Shown: positions 28,126-36,849, counted from the first letter of the stretch. The stretch: DNA of 64,000 bases from SVEL01 sp045123575 (GCA_045123575.1 JBGVKG010000021.1:47547-111546), one strand, 5' to 3'. The notes: a model not told the origin generated them from the letters alone. Translations and numbers: made by a program.

Positions 28126-28923
28126 ATGATTGAGAATATGAAAAATTCATTATCAGGATTACTCCACACAAGGATATATTGGGCGGGGGCATTAGCCTTC
28201 GCTATTTTGTATGCTATGTTCACCCAAGGTGGAGTGGAGGATAAGGGTACTGAACAGACGTCGGCACTGACAAATGATAAGGAATTGCCTATATACTGTG
28301 TTGATTCAACTAAGAAGGTAGTAGCTTTAAGCTTTGATGCAGCTTGGGGCAATGAGGATACGAGTGCGATATTAGATATATTGAAGAAGAATGATATTAA
28401 AGTAACTTTCTTTATGACAGGTGGTTGGGTAGAGTCATTTCCTGAGGACGTGAAGAAGATAGCAGAAGCAGGGCATGAACTAGGTAATCACAGCGAAAAC
28501 CATAAGAATATGAGTAAACTGTCAGTGCAAGAGTGCAAGGATGAGCTGATGACAGTACATAATAAGGTAAAGGAAATAACGGGAGTAGATATGAAGGTCT
28601 TTAGACCACCTTACGGCGATTACGACGATGAAGTGATAAAGACAGTGTATGAATGCGGGTATTACCCTATACAGTGGGATGTGGACAGTCTCGACTGGAA
28701 AAATTATGGTGTATCTAATATTGTGAATACAGTCGTTAACCACAAGGCACTAACAAGCGGCTCTATCATACTTATGCATAATGGCGCAAAGTATACGGCA
28801 CAGGCATTGCAGGGTGTTATTGATGGTTTGAAGGAAAAAGGATACTCATTTGTAACTATGTCGGAACTTATCATGAAGGAGAATTATTATATAGATCATA
28901 CTGGCAGGCAGAAGAGTAAATAA
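28126..28923 (+). CDS. Polysaccharide deacetylase (NodB domain)
   Basis: 265 residues with one N-terminal membrane helix (about 12-28) and a NodB domain from about 60. Motif 1 reads ALSFDAAWGNEDT, with DAAWG in place of DDGP, the form seen in PdaB/YlxY-type proteins. Motif 2 HELGNHSENH supplies the metal histidines; RPPYGDYDDE and ILMHNG are motifs 3 and 5. It probably removes acetyl groups from wall or cortex glycan. ATG 28126 with GGAG upstream is preferred over the TTG at 28108. Confidence 0.9.
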   Translation: MIENMKNSLSGLLHTRIYWAGALAFAILYAMFTQGGVEDKGTEQTSALTNDKELPIYCVDSTKKVVALSFDAAWGNEDTSAILDILKKNDIKVTFFMTGGWVESFPEDVKKIAEAGHELGNHSENHKNMSKLSVQECKDELMTVHNKVKEITGVDMKVFRPPYGDYDDEVIKTVYECGYYPIQWDVDSLDWKNYGVSNIVNTVVNHKALTSGSIILMHNGAKYTAQALQGVIDGLKEKGYSFVTMSELIMKENYYIDHTGRQKSK

Positions 28924-28945
28924 GAAGACGGTATTTAGATAAACT

Positions 28946-28990
28946 AAACCCCATATATCTGTTCGTAGCAGATATATGGGGTTATTTTTA
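28946..28990 (+). terminator. Terminator between deacetylase and L,D-transpeptidase genes
   Basis: A 15-base-pair stem (AACCCCATATATCTG against CAGATATATGGGGTT) with a 7-base loop, then ATTTTTATTT on the + strand. It lies between two convergent genes and may serve both. Confidence 0.85.
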
Positions 28991-28991
28991 T

Positions 28992-30269
28992 TTATTCTGT
29001 TACACCTTCAGCATCTGATGAATCTTCAGAAGAGCTTTCGTTCTCTTCAGGAGTTGTGCTTTCTTCTGGAGTAGTAGACTCTTCAGGAGTTGTGCTCTCC
29101 TCTGGAGTAGTAGACTCTTCAGGAGTTGTACTCTCTTCTGGAGTAGTTGTTTCATCTTCTGATGATGTCTCATCCTCTGATGAATCTGGCTCAGTAGTAG
29201 TCTGCTTTTCCTTTACATATACATGAATTTCAACAGAAGCCTTGCTGCCTATTGCATCCTCGATGCTTACTGTTATCTTATATATGCCAGCTGTGTTTAA
29301 ATCAAGATTACCTGCGATAACAAGTTTCTCTGTTATATCATTACCACACTTGTCATAACCCTTGAAGTTAGAACGGATATCATCCATTGTAGCACCAACT
29401 TCGACTGTAAGAGTCTTTGTAGCAGGGTGTGTAATGCTTGCATGATAGTTATGCCATGGGTTAGCTGGATCTGGGTCTGTTGGGTCCCAACCCTTGTGCT
29501 CGCTGTCTGCAGGAATCTTTATAGTATCTGGCTTTCCTAATGGTCCTGGATTAGCAGCATCATCATAGATGATAACTTTTGTTCCTATAGGACAGTTTTT
29601 CATAAGCCATAAAGAATCAGCTACATTCATACGTATGCATCCCATAGATGCAGGTGAACCTAATTTATTAAACTCCTCCCACTCAAGATCTCCCTTGTTA
29701 ACTGAATAGTATGGAACTGAGTGGAAAAGAATAGAACCAACGATTCTATATGCAAACTGTGAATATGTTCCGTCAAACATTTTACGCCAATCGTAGTTTT
29801 CGATGGTCTGGAATGTTCCAAGTGGTGTATTGTTGTTATCGAAGTCTCTACCACATGAAACAGCAATAGCCTTAATAGGAACAGTGAATTTTCCATTAGC
29901 ATCCTTCTCGTAAACAGTAACGCAGTTAGCTGCACGGTTTACTTTTATCATATAAGGAAGTGTATTTGGGTCAACCTTAGGTTTTTTAGTTGTTGTTTCT
30001 TTCTCAGGATCTTCAGTTGTTTCCTCGCCAGGAGTTGTTGTTACAGTAGGCTTTGTAGTAGTGTTAGATGATGTATCTGAGCTACTGTTGTCAGCTACTT
30101 GTGAGCTGCTTGTGTTGCCTGTTGAGTTGTTGTTGCTACTACCAGACGAGCTAACATTTCCACTACTAGCGGCGATAACAGTAAACACTATAAATGAAAA
30201 TAATGTAATTGCACTAGTCACAGACACTAGAAGTTTATTGTTAATAATGTAATCTTTCAATGCTTTCAT
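28992..30269 (-). CDS. L,D-transpeptidase (YkuD) with TPEEST repeat tail
   Basis: 425 residues. One N-terminal membrane helix (about 13-34), a Ser/Thr/Asn-rich linker, then a YkuD domain at about 105-235 with H183 in LFHSVPYY and catalytic C211 in SPASMGCIRMN. An Ig-like segment follows (about 285-355). The last 65 residues are Glu/Ser/Thr/Pro-rich with five STTPEE units. It makes 3-3 crosslinks or attaches proteins to peptidoglycan. A tail of this kind at the free C-terminus, with no anchor, is unusual. AGGAGAAAT precedes the start. Confidence 0.93.
   Translation of the reverse strand: MKALKDYIINNKLLVSVTSAITLFSFIVFTVIAASSGNVSSSGSSNNNSTGNTSSSQVADNSSSDTSSNTTTKPTVTTTPGEETTEDPEKETTTKKPKVDPNTLPYMIKVNRAANCVTVYEKDANGKFTVPIKAIAVSCGRDFDNNNTPLGTFQTIENYDWRKMFDGTYSQFAYRIVGSILFHSVPYYSVNKGDLEWEEFNKLGSPASMGCIRMNVADSLWLMKNCPIGTKVIIYDDAANPGPLGKPDTIKIPADSEHKGWDPTDPDPANPWHNYHASITHPATKTLTVEVGATMDDIRSNFKGYDKCGNDITEKLVIAGNLDLNTAGIYKITVSIEDAIGSKASVEIHVYVKEKQTTTEPDSSEDETSSEDETTTPEESTTPEESTTPEESTTPEESTTPEESTTPEENESSSEDSSDAEGVTE
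29046..29150 (-). repeat. 36-bp tandem repeat coding for STTPEE units
   Basis: About three copies of a 36-base unit, each built from two 18-base half-units that differ by synonymous changes (for example caggagttgtgctc and tggagtagtagact on the + strand). A likely site of length variation by slippage. Confidence 0.85.
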
Positions 30270-30484
30270 CGATTTCTCCTTTACTTGTTCTTTATACTCC
30301 GTATCACTAATGCAAGGGCATTAGCAGATATATTTTACTTTTTTATTCACATAATTGCAATAGGAAAATATAATAATATTACACAAGATATAATAATATT
30401 ATACGAATTCCTAGTTTGGTATTATAATTTTTAATATAATAAAGTATAATAAATAAAATAAATTCTAATATGGAGGCAATATAT

Positions 30485-30970
30485 ATGAAAAAAAGTATGG
30501 AAGAATTTTCAAATGCGTTTAAGAAGATTGGTAAAGATTGGATGTTAATATCAGCAGCAGATGGCGATAAGGTTAACGGTATGACAGCCTCATGGGGTGG
30601 ATTTGGTGTTATATGGGGTATGAATGTGGCATACATATTTGTACGTCAAAGTAGATATACAAAGGAGTTTATCGATAAGTCTGATATGTTGTCATTATCA
30701 TTTTTTGATGATGATAAAAAATCTATGTTAGGATATATGGGCAAGGTGTCAGGACGAAATGAGGATAAAATCTCAAAGGCAGGACTTACAGTTGAATTGG
30801 TAGATGGTGTACCTACCTACAAGGAGGCTACGGAGAATGTACTATGCCGCAAGCTATATGCAGGGCCTATATCACCAGAGCATTTTGTGGACGAAAATAT
30901 AGATGAGAAATGGTATGCTGATAAGGATTACCATACAATGTATATTGTGGAGCTATTAGATATAGTATAG
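30485..30970 (+). CDS. Flavin reductase-like protein
   Basis: 161 residues of the flavin-reductase-like FMN-binding split-barrel family, with NGMTASWGGFGVIWGMN and FVRQSRYTKEFID, which form the flavin site. The physiological partner is unknown. GGAGG at 30473 sets the start at 30485; an in-frame ATG at 30470 overlaps the ribosome site and is rejected. Upstream is an AT-rich divergent region shared with the L,D-transpeptidase gene. Confidence 0.88.
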   Translation: MKKSMEEFSNAFKKIGKDWMLISAADGDKVNGMTASWGGFGVIWGMNVAYIFVRQSRYTKEFIDKSDMLSLSFFDDDKKSMLGYMGKVSGRNEDKISKAGLTVELVDGVPTYKEATENVLCRKLYAGPISPEHFVDENIDEKWYADKDYHTMYIVELLDIV

Positions 30971-30975
30971 ATGTG

Positions 30976-31006
30976 AAAGGACCTATGCGTTTTGCATAGG
31001 TCCTTT
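30976..31006 (+). terminator. Hairpin after the flavin reductase gene
   Basis: Perfect 13-base-pair stem AAAGGACCTATGC/GCATAGGTCCTTT with a GTTTT loop. T tract is short (CCTTT). Confidence 0.75.
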
Positions 31007-31045
31007 AAAAAGGAGTATATGAAAGAAAAAATTCATATAAGCGTA

Positions 31046-33415
31046 TTATAATTCTTCGTAGAATACCTGAGTATCTTTAAGCTCCTTGGTAAATTCTGCA
31101 CCTTTCTTTTCAAGTGCCTTAAATCTAAGAGAAATCTCTTTGCATTTTTTCTGACGATCTCTTTCGAACTTGTGCATAGCTTCTTCGAATATAGGCTGAC
31201 TCTGTAATCTATTACGAATGTCCTTCTTAAATGGACAATATGTAGCCAAAACACGACGAGCTATTTTATTAAGTCTAATAGAGCCTGCTGATTCATATTT
31301 CATCCAAGTTATGTAATCTGATGCGAATATTTCTCGCATATTATTACGGTAACGAGATATCTGATTTTTGAGAAGTTCCTTCTTCTCAGCAGATAATTCT
31401 CTATTTCTTCTATAGAACTGTATGTAATCACTGTACTCAGAGGTAAGGGATGGAACAGAGATATTATTCCAAGCACCACCCTGGATAGTCTTACAAAGCT
31501 CCCAATGATATTTAGCAAATATACTAAGGAGAGTGTCTTCAAGCTTTCCTTCAAAGAAAGCTGGGAAGAAGATACGACCTTCAGAATTGCTTCGTTTTCC
31601 TGATATTTCCTGCCACATAACACTGTTGATTCCGGCAACAGGGAAAAGGATTATATTTGGGAAAATCTCCTTTTGGATAGATTCCTTTTCTATCTTTTTC
31701 TCTGGGTCTGCGAATAACATTTCGCGGTAGAAGATACTGTAATCTATTTCTAGTAGCTTTGAAATCTGTTGGTTTATAAGCTCTGAAGTAAGTACCATCT
31801 GTTCGATACCGCGCTCAAAATTGCCCATATGGAGCATAGGGAAGAATCCAAGCAGATTACCATTTAACAGACGACAATTGTACTTAAGCATATTTTTTAT
31901 TTCGTATCTAACTTTAAGTTCATTATCCGATAAAAGCTTACGTTCCTGGTCAGGTGAAAGCCCTTCATTTTTCTTTACATCACGGACATAATCTACATAT
32001 TCCATATCAAATTCATTTTTCGATGGAATCTCATGTCCTCTGTATATGCGTAGAAGCCAGTCCTTCATACGATATACCTTGCATGGAGCGGTTTTATTGA
32101 GAGGTTCAACTGCACATATAAATTCAAGCTGTGAATCTGTAAGTAGTCGTTCATCCAATAATCCATAGTCAAGGAATAATTCAATTACAGCGTTTCGCTC
32201 ATTGGCTTTAGCATAGTGTATAAATACTTCTTCATAGAGCTGGAAATAGCATTCGCTTATCTGTTTACGCAATAATCTAACATTGTCCTCGCGTGAATCT
32301 TTATCTGTTAATGCCATAAACTTTTCTACATATGAATTTATTTCGTTATATTTATCACTCTGGTTGGCATAGTCACACAACTGTTTCAACATATTGGAAA
32401 GATCTGATATGCATACACTTTCTTGTGTGTAACTGTTATCATCGTCATCAAAAGAGTAGTCAATATCATCATCATCTGGGGAGTAATCCCATTCATCATC
32501 GTCATCAAAGCTATTGCTGTAGATGTCATCATCGTCATCGTTTGAGTCAGTCATAGAGAAGAATAAGTCTACTCTGTTATAGTCAATGTCCAATGAAATA
32601 CCTGTATTATCTCTAACACTCATATCAGTATTTCTGACTGCTGCCTTCATATCTTCAAGAAGGTACTTAATATTTCCGGTATGCTTCTTGGCGGTGCATA
32701 ATCTTGCAACTATGGCGAACAAGCAATTATCATTTTTTCCTACAAAAAGAGAGAGCATTGAGCGAAGATAAAATGCCATATCGTCATAAGTAGTAAATAT
32801 ATTTTTTATAATATTTGTCTGTATCATAAGGAATTTGACACCATTAGCCTTATATACAGCCGCAGCCTTCTCAGGAGTGTTTGCGAGGCTGGCCATAATG
32901 CCATAATTCTTAGCGTAGCTTTGATTGGCAAATGCGTATGGCGCTGAATTGTGAGGCATAATGAAATTCTCTGGTGAAATATTATCATCCTGACAGCATT
33001 GTATATAGCGTTCTCTTGTTGAGTCGATGTTCATATATAGGTCATCAACCTCGTTAAATAATGCCTCATACATATTATGGAAATGTACGATGAGCTTACA
33101 CATATCAATATATATTTTGCTATGTAATGGTTGGTTTGTGTTTAAAAAGTTTACTAACGAGTCTGGTGAATCTGCTACCAAAGGTATAAGTTCGGTGCCA
33201 GCAGTAGCAGTATAATCGGCACTATAAAAGCCAGTGTATATATCCTTATAGCCTACAAAGTCTCCTGTATTATAGGTTATTGTACCATACTGTCCTTCTG
33301 CCACAACTGAACCTTTTACAATATATGAGATGGTAGTAACGTCATCCCCTGACTCGTAGATAAGGCAATTACTGTCCGCTATAAAGTTTTTTCCAGGTAA
33401 TAATGTCATAGTCAT
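31046..33415 (-). CDS. Large protein with cyclic-nucleotide-binding-like N-terminus and Asp-rich tract
   Basis: 789 residues from the ATG at 33415, chosen because CGAGG lies just before it and the upstream gene stops ten bases earlier; the open frame extends to a TTG at 33466. Residues about 1-90 resemble a cNMP-binding beta barrel (YIVKGSVVAEGQYGTITYNTGDFVGYKDIY). Residues about 288-334 are an Asp-rich tract. The C-terminal 250 residues are helical and basic with WMKYESAGSIRLNK. No membrane segment or known enzyme motif. Third gene of an operon after PilZ and a nuclease-like gene, hinting at second-messenger control. Function unknown. Confidence 0.78.
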   Translation of the reverse strand: MTMTLLPGKNFIADSNCLIYESGDDVTTISYIVKGSVVAEGQYGTITYNTGDFVGYKDIYTGFYSADYTATAGTELIPLVADSPDSLVNFLNTNQPLHSKIYIDMCKLIVHFHNMYEALFNEVDDLYMNIDSTRERYIQCCQDDNISPENFIMPHNSAPYAFANQSYAKNYGIMASLANTPEKAAAVYKANGVKFLMIQTNIIKNIFTTYDDMAFYLRSMLSLFVGKNDNCLFAIVARLCTAKKHTGNIKYLLEDMKAAVRNTDMSVRDNTGISLDIDYNRVDLFFSMTDSNDDDDDIYSNSFDDDDEWDYSPDDDDIDYSFDDDDNSYTQESVCISDLSNMLKQLCDYANQSDKYNEINSYVEKFMALTDKDSREDNVRLLRKQISECYFQLYEEVFIHYAKANERNAVIELFLDYGLLDERLLTDSQLEFICAVEPLNKTAPCKVYRMKDWLLRIYRGHEIPSKNEFDMEYVDYVRDVKKNEGLSPDQERKLLSDNELKVRYEIKNMLKYNCRLLNGNLLGFFPMLHMGNFERGIEQMVLTSELINQQISKLLEIDYSIFYREMLFADPEKKIEKESIQKEIFPNIILFPVAGINSVMWQEISGKRSNSEGRIFFPAFFEGKLEDTLLSIFAKYHWELCKTIQGGAWNNISVPSLTSEYSDYIQFYRRNRELSAEKKELLKNQISRYRNNMREIFASDYITWMKYESAGSIRLNKIARRVLATYCPFKKDIRNRLQSQPIFEEAMHKFERDRQKKCKEISLRFKALEKKGAEFTKELKDTQVFYEEL

Positions 33416-33425
33416 GTGCCTCGTT

Positions 33426-34019
33426 TCAAATTTCTTTTTCTTCGTAAATACTGTAGTCCCTTTCAAGTAGTTCAGAGCATAAAAGCTGCTTTAGGACGTC
33501 TTTTTCTATATTTTTAAAAAGTCTATCGCTTAATTCTTTCTTATTGTAAGCGCTAACTCCACCTAGATTATTTGATTTAATCAGGTGTATAAGCTCGTTT
33601 CTCCATAGAATTTTTAGCTGATTTTTTAAGCGACATTTTTTATTTATGTCGGCTTCTCTGAGTAATTCTAAGTGTTTTGTGCCATCCTCCGTCAGGGTAA
33701 CAGAATAAATCCCCCAATAATCAGGTAGAATCTCATAGAGAACATCTGATTTTTCGCGAAAATGTTGGCCAATAACTATATAATTTCTATCGCAGAAACG
33801 ATTGTAATCCTTAATCTGTCGTTCTAATCGGTCAAGGTTATCTTTGTCGCTTTTGAATTCAATACCTATAAGTTCATTTTCTAAAACTATAAGCGCGTCA
33901 GTACGAGTCTTGCCTATACAAAATTCTTCAAATATACGTAGCTTACAGCAACTATCTTCGTATAAATCAAAAACGATCTCCCTCATATCAGCATCTTTTA
34001 ACTTTAAGGAAGATTTCAT
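33426..34019 (-). CDS. PD-(D/E)XK-like protein (sce7726-like)
   Basis: 197 residues. TDALIVLENELIGIEFKSDK gives D41, E54 and K56, the spacing and hydrophobic setting of a PD-(D/E)XK nuclease core, and the neighbouring LDRLERQIKDYNRFCD fits the sce7726 group. No separate DNA-binding domain is apparent. The group's function is not established. It starts three bases after the PilZ stop and ends ten bases before the large cNMP-like gene, so all three are co-translated. Confidence 0.75.
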   Translation of the reverse strand: MKSSLKLKDADMREIVFDLYEDSCCKLRIFEEFCIGKTRTDALIVLENELIGIEFKSDKDNLDRLERQIKDYNRFCDRNYIVIGQHFREKSDVLYEILPDYWGIYSVTLTEDGTKHLELLREADINKKCRLKNQLKILWRNELIHLIKSNNLGGVSAYNKKELSDRLFKNIEKDVLKQLLCSELLERDYSIYEEKEI

Positions 34020-34022
34020 ATA

Positions 34023-34370
34023 TTATTCTTCATCCCAGCCTGGATTGAAATCTTCAAATACAAAATCAAGAATAGGAGCAAGTCCAATAAACTCACAACC
34101 ATAGTACATATGATCCTCAAAAGGTTCTACACGAACAATCTGAACAACTGTATACAGACTTGACAGGTTATTTCCTAAATTAATCTTAGCGTTAAAGTAA
34201 TATCCAACAGGTAATGATGCCTGTGTCTCGAAACCAATACCTCGTTTTGATATATTTGTTACGTTGATAGGTGCATCAATCTTTGTTATCAATTCATTGT
34301 TTTGTCTGAAAATGTTTGAAATCTTTAATGACATATCTACAGGTAATCTTTTGCTTTTTCTCTTTTCCAT
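34023..34370 (-). CDS. PilZ domain protein (cyclic-di-GMP receptor type)
   Basis: 115 residues, nearly all a single PilZ domain. Both ligand motifs are present: R4-x3-R8 in KRKSKRLPV and N39-x-S41-x2-G44 in NISKRGIG, and the usual YGCEFIGL strand follows. It should bind cyclic-di-GMP and signal through partner contact. AGGAGATATT precedes the ATG. It is the first gene of the three-gene operon. Confidence 0.9.
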   Translation of the reverse strand: MEKRKSKRLPVDMSLKISNIFRQNNELITKIDAPINVTNISKRGIGFETQASLPVGYYFNAKINLGNNLSSLYTVVQIVRVEPFEDHMYYGCEFIGLAPILDFVFEDFNPGWDEE

Positions 34371-34423
34371 AATATCTCCTATCTACTTTGTTGTGTTTTT
34401 TATACGTTTCGAATATACACGGT

Positions 34424-34459
34424 TGCCAATATTATACTGTAAATTGGCAGTTTTTTCAA
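34424..34459 (-). promoter_or_regulatory. PilZ operon promoter with inverted-repeat operator
   Basis: Read on the minus strand, TTGAAA (34459-34454) and TATAAT (34436-34431) are 17 bases apart. TGCCAAT at 34424 and ATTGGCA at 34443 form a perfect 7-base inverted repeat with a 12-base centre that encloses the -10, a classic repressor site position. Confidence 0.75.
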
Positions 34460-34485
34460 TAATTATATTAATATTTAAGATGTAT

Positions 34486-34514
34486 TTGAAATTTGTATAT
34501 ACGTGTATTATAAT
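34486..34514 (+). promoter_or_regulatory. Sigma-A promoter for the hybrid kinase gene
   Basis: TTGAAA, 17 bases, TATAAT, ending 46 bases before the ATG. It is divergent from the PilZ operon promoter, with 26 bases between the two -35 boxes. Confidence 0.8.
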
Positions 34515-34560
34515 TTTGTTATAAAGTAAACGTATAAAACTGAAGATGGAAGATGTTATT

Positions 34561-36603
34561 ATGGAAAATTCGAAGGATTTAAAAAACGACAATTTAAAAA
34601 AGGATGAAAAAGACTTAAAAATAGAGAGATTGGAGCAGAAACTTAGATTTACCAAAAATCAGATGGCAAATGCTTTATCACTTTATGACGAGGCGAGACA
34701 AGAAGCAGATATGGCGGTTAAGGCAAAGGGTGAGTTCATATCTAAGCTTAGCCATGAGTTTAGAACACCTATGAATGCTTTGATGGGCTATTCAGATATA
34801 TTGTGTAAAATGACTCGTGATAAGTCGACAGAAAGATATACTGCTGGTATCAAGAGTGCAACGAATCGTCTCTTAAATATGATTAATGACCTTATAGAAG
34901 TATCTAGAATGGAGTCGGGAACTACAGTCAGCAATAACGAAGAATATAGTACAGCTGTATTACTTAGCTCGGTGTTAGATGGAATGTCTGATGAAGTGAA
35001 AGAGAAGGGGTTATTGTTAAAGGTCACAGTTGATAGTAAGTTGCCAACAAGATTGTATGGTGATTTTTATCATTTACGTCAGATAGTGTGTAATCTTATG
35101 GATAATGCTATCAAGTATACAGATAAGGGATATATTAGTCTTCAGGTTGATGCAGATGTAGGTGATGATATCAATGAAAATGGCCGTAGATTTGTACAAA
35201 TCAGCTTTATAGTTAAGGATACTGGTATAGGCATAAGGAAGAGAGATCAGGATAAGCTTTTCCAAGCGTTTTCACAGTTTAACAGCAAGAATCCGTATGC
35301 GAATGAGGGTGCGGGTATTGGTCTTACTGTAGCTAAGCATTTCTCCAATAGAATGCATGGTGATATTACCTTTGAGAGCAAGTACGGAGAGGGCTCATGC
35401 TTTGTATGTACAGTGATGCAGGAAGTTGTAGATGAAACACCTCTTAATATAGAGGGTAATTTCGTGGAAAGTATCCGCAGTAGTATAACATTTACAGCAC
35501 CAGAGGCCAATGTATTAGTGGTAGATGATTCTATGGTAAACCTTAACGTTGCGAAAGGATTATTGGCAGAGTACGAGCTGCAGGTGGATACTGCTAATGG
35601 CGGCCTAGATTCGGTTAAGAAAGTAAGCAAGAAAAAATATGACCTTATATTTATGGATCATATGATGCCGGATATAGATGGTATAGAGGCTATGAAACTT
35701 ATTCGCGAAAAGGGCGATTGGTGTGAAAAAGTTCCGATTATAGCATTGACTGCCAATGTTACAGATGAAGCTAGAAAACTATTCAAGATGGAAGGAATGG
35801 AAGATTTCTTGGCAAAGCCTATAGAACTACCATTGCTTCGAGATATATTGGTAAAGTGGTTGCCTAAGGATAAGATTGTATTTGCGGATATTAGTAAGGC
35901 ATACGAAAGCAAGCGATATAGTCTTAATCAAGATAGTGTATTTACTGTTGAACGACTGGCCATGATAGACATAGATTTAGAGAAGGGTCTAAGTTATTTT
36001 GGTGGAAATCTAGAAGCATACAAGTCAACTATTAGAGACATAGTAAAGGATTGTTCAAAGAAGATAATAGTAACAGAAACACATCTTATCAATGAGGATT
36101 TGAAAAACTATGGTATAGAAGCTCATAGTGTAAAGAGTGTGTCCGCATCTATCGGAGCAGATAAATTCTCAGCTAAGGCTAAAGAGATGGAATTCAAGGC
36201 TAAGGAAGGCGATAAAAAATTCGTGTGCGACAATGGCTCGGAATTTATAAGAGCTTATGAAAAATTCCTTATAGGATTAGGTGAATTATTAGAAGAAGAG
36301 GATGCCTTCCAGTTGGCTAAGGGAAAGGCAAACGGCGAAAATACTTCTATTGAGGCAGAAGACGTATCAGGTGATAGTGATAATCAGACTGAAATGCCAA
36401 TAGAGCAGGTCAAGACTATTATAAACGAGGCGTTGAAGGCACTCGGGGATTTTGAAACAGATACTGCATGCGAAAAGCTTAAGACATTATGTGATATTAA
36501 AGGAAATGTAGATAGAGTTCAAAAGATATATGAGGCATTGGAGTATATAGATGATTTCGAATATGATGAGGCTGAAAGAATTTTGAAGGAGCTGTTAGGT
36601 TAG
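34561..36603 (+). CDS. Soluble hybrid histidine kinase (HisKA-HATPase-REC-Hpt)
   Basis: 680 residues with no membrane segment. A coiled coil covers about 10-55, followed by HisKA with H65 in SKLSHEFRTPMN, the ATPase domain with N-box NLMDNAIKY and G-boxes DTGIGI and GAGIGLTVAKHF, a receiver domain with D366 in FMDHMMPDIDG, and an Hpt domain with H522 in EAHSVKS. All phosphorelay residues are present. There is no PAS, GAF or periplasmic sensor, so input must come through a partner. GGAAG sets the start at 34561. No output regulator is adjacent. Confidence 0.93.
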   Translation: MENSKDLKNDNLKKDEKDLKIERLEQKLRFTKNQMANALSLYDEARQEADMAVKAKGEFISKLSHEFRTPMNALMGYSDILCKMTRDKSTERYTAGIKSATNRLLNMINDLIEVSRMESGTTVSNNEEYSTAVLLSSVLDGMSDEVKEKGLLLKVTVDSKLPTRLYGDFYHLRQIVCNLMDNAIKYTDKGYISLQVDADVGDDINENGRRFVQISFIVKDTGIGIRKRDQDKLFQAFSQFNSKNPYANEGAGIGLTVAKHFSNRMHGDITFESKYGEGSCFVCTVMQEVVDETPLNIEGNFVESIRSSITFTAPEANVLVVDDSMVNLNVAKGLLAEYELQVDTANGGLDSVKKVSKKKYDLIFMDHMMPDIDGIEAMKLIREKGDWCEKVPIIALTANVTDEARKLFKMEGMEDFLAKPIELPLLRDILVKWLPKDKIVFADISKAYESKRYSLNQDSVFTVERLAMIDIDLEKGLSYFGGNLEAYKSTIRDIVKDCSKKIIVTETHLINEDLKNYGIEAHSVKSVSASIGADKFSAKAKEMEFKAKEGDKKFVCDNGSEFIRAYEKFLIGLGELLEEEDAFQLAKGKANGENTSIEAEDVSGDSDNQTEMPIEQVKTIINEALKALGDFETDTACEKLKTLCDIKGNVDRVQKIYEALEYIDDFEYDEAERILKELLG

Positions 36604-36672
36604 CAAAATAGTGGGTTTTGTGGGTGTTAAACATATTTTTTAAAAAAATTAAAAAAATTTTCAAAAAAAGTG

Positions 36673-36701
36673 TTGACATCTACAATACCCTATGTTATAC
36701 T
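36673..36701 (+). promoter_or_regulatory. Promoter of tRNA-Gly
   Basis: Consensus TTGACA, 17 bases, TATACT, 35 bases before the tRNA. Confidence 0.92.
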
Positions 36702-36735
36702 CACTAAGCGTTGAGGGAACACCTCAAAAGCAAAT

Positions 36736-36807
36736 GCGCGAGTGGCTCAGTGGTGGAGCATCTCCTTGCCAAGGAGAGGGTCGCGGGTTCGAGTCCCGTC
36801 TCGCGCT
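36736..36807 (+). tRNA. tRNA-Gly (GCC)
   Basis: Acceptor stem GCGCGAG/CTCGCGC, D arm GCTC..GAGC, anticodon stem TCTCC/GGAGA with loop TTGCCAA (anticodon GCC at 36768-36770), T loop TTCGAGT and discriminator T. The 3' CCA is not encoded. Confidence 0.97.
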
Positions 36808-36814
36808 TTTCTTA

Positions 36815-36849
36815 TGCCCTGATAGTGGAAATACTGTCAGGGCATTTTT
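36815..36849 (+). terminator. Terminator of tRNA-Gly
   Basis: TGCCCTGATAGT pairs with ACTGTCAGGGCA around a 6-base loop, then TTTTT. Confidence 0.9.

Noticed and set aside
29046..29150. CRISPR array
   Set aside because: The 36-base period is continuous coding sequence of an STTPEE tail with no spacers.
28992..30269. Sortase-anchored surface protein reading of the L,D-transpeptidase
   Set aside because: There is no LPxTG-type motif, C-terminal membrane helix or basic end; the anchor is the N-terminal helix.
30368..30401. Direct repeat ATATAATAATATTA (two copies 20 bases apart) as an operator
   Set aside because: The region is so AT-rich that such a repeat is expected by chance, and no promoter can be placed with confidence.
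32430..32560. CRISPR-like or microsatellite array
   Set aside because: The repeated atc/gtc pattern is the coding sequence of the Asp-rich tract; there are no spacers.
33416..33466. N-terminal extension of the cNMP-like protein from TTG 33466
   Set aside because: It would overlap the preceding gene by 41 bases, while ATG 33415 has a ribosome site at proper distance.
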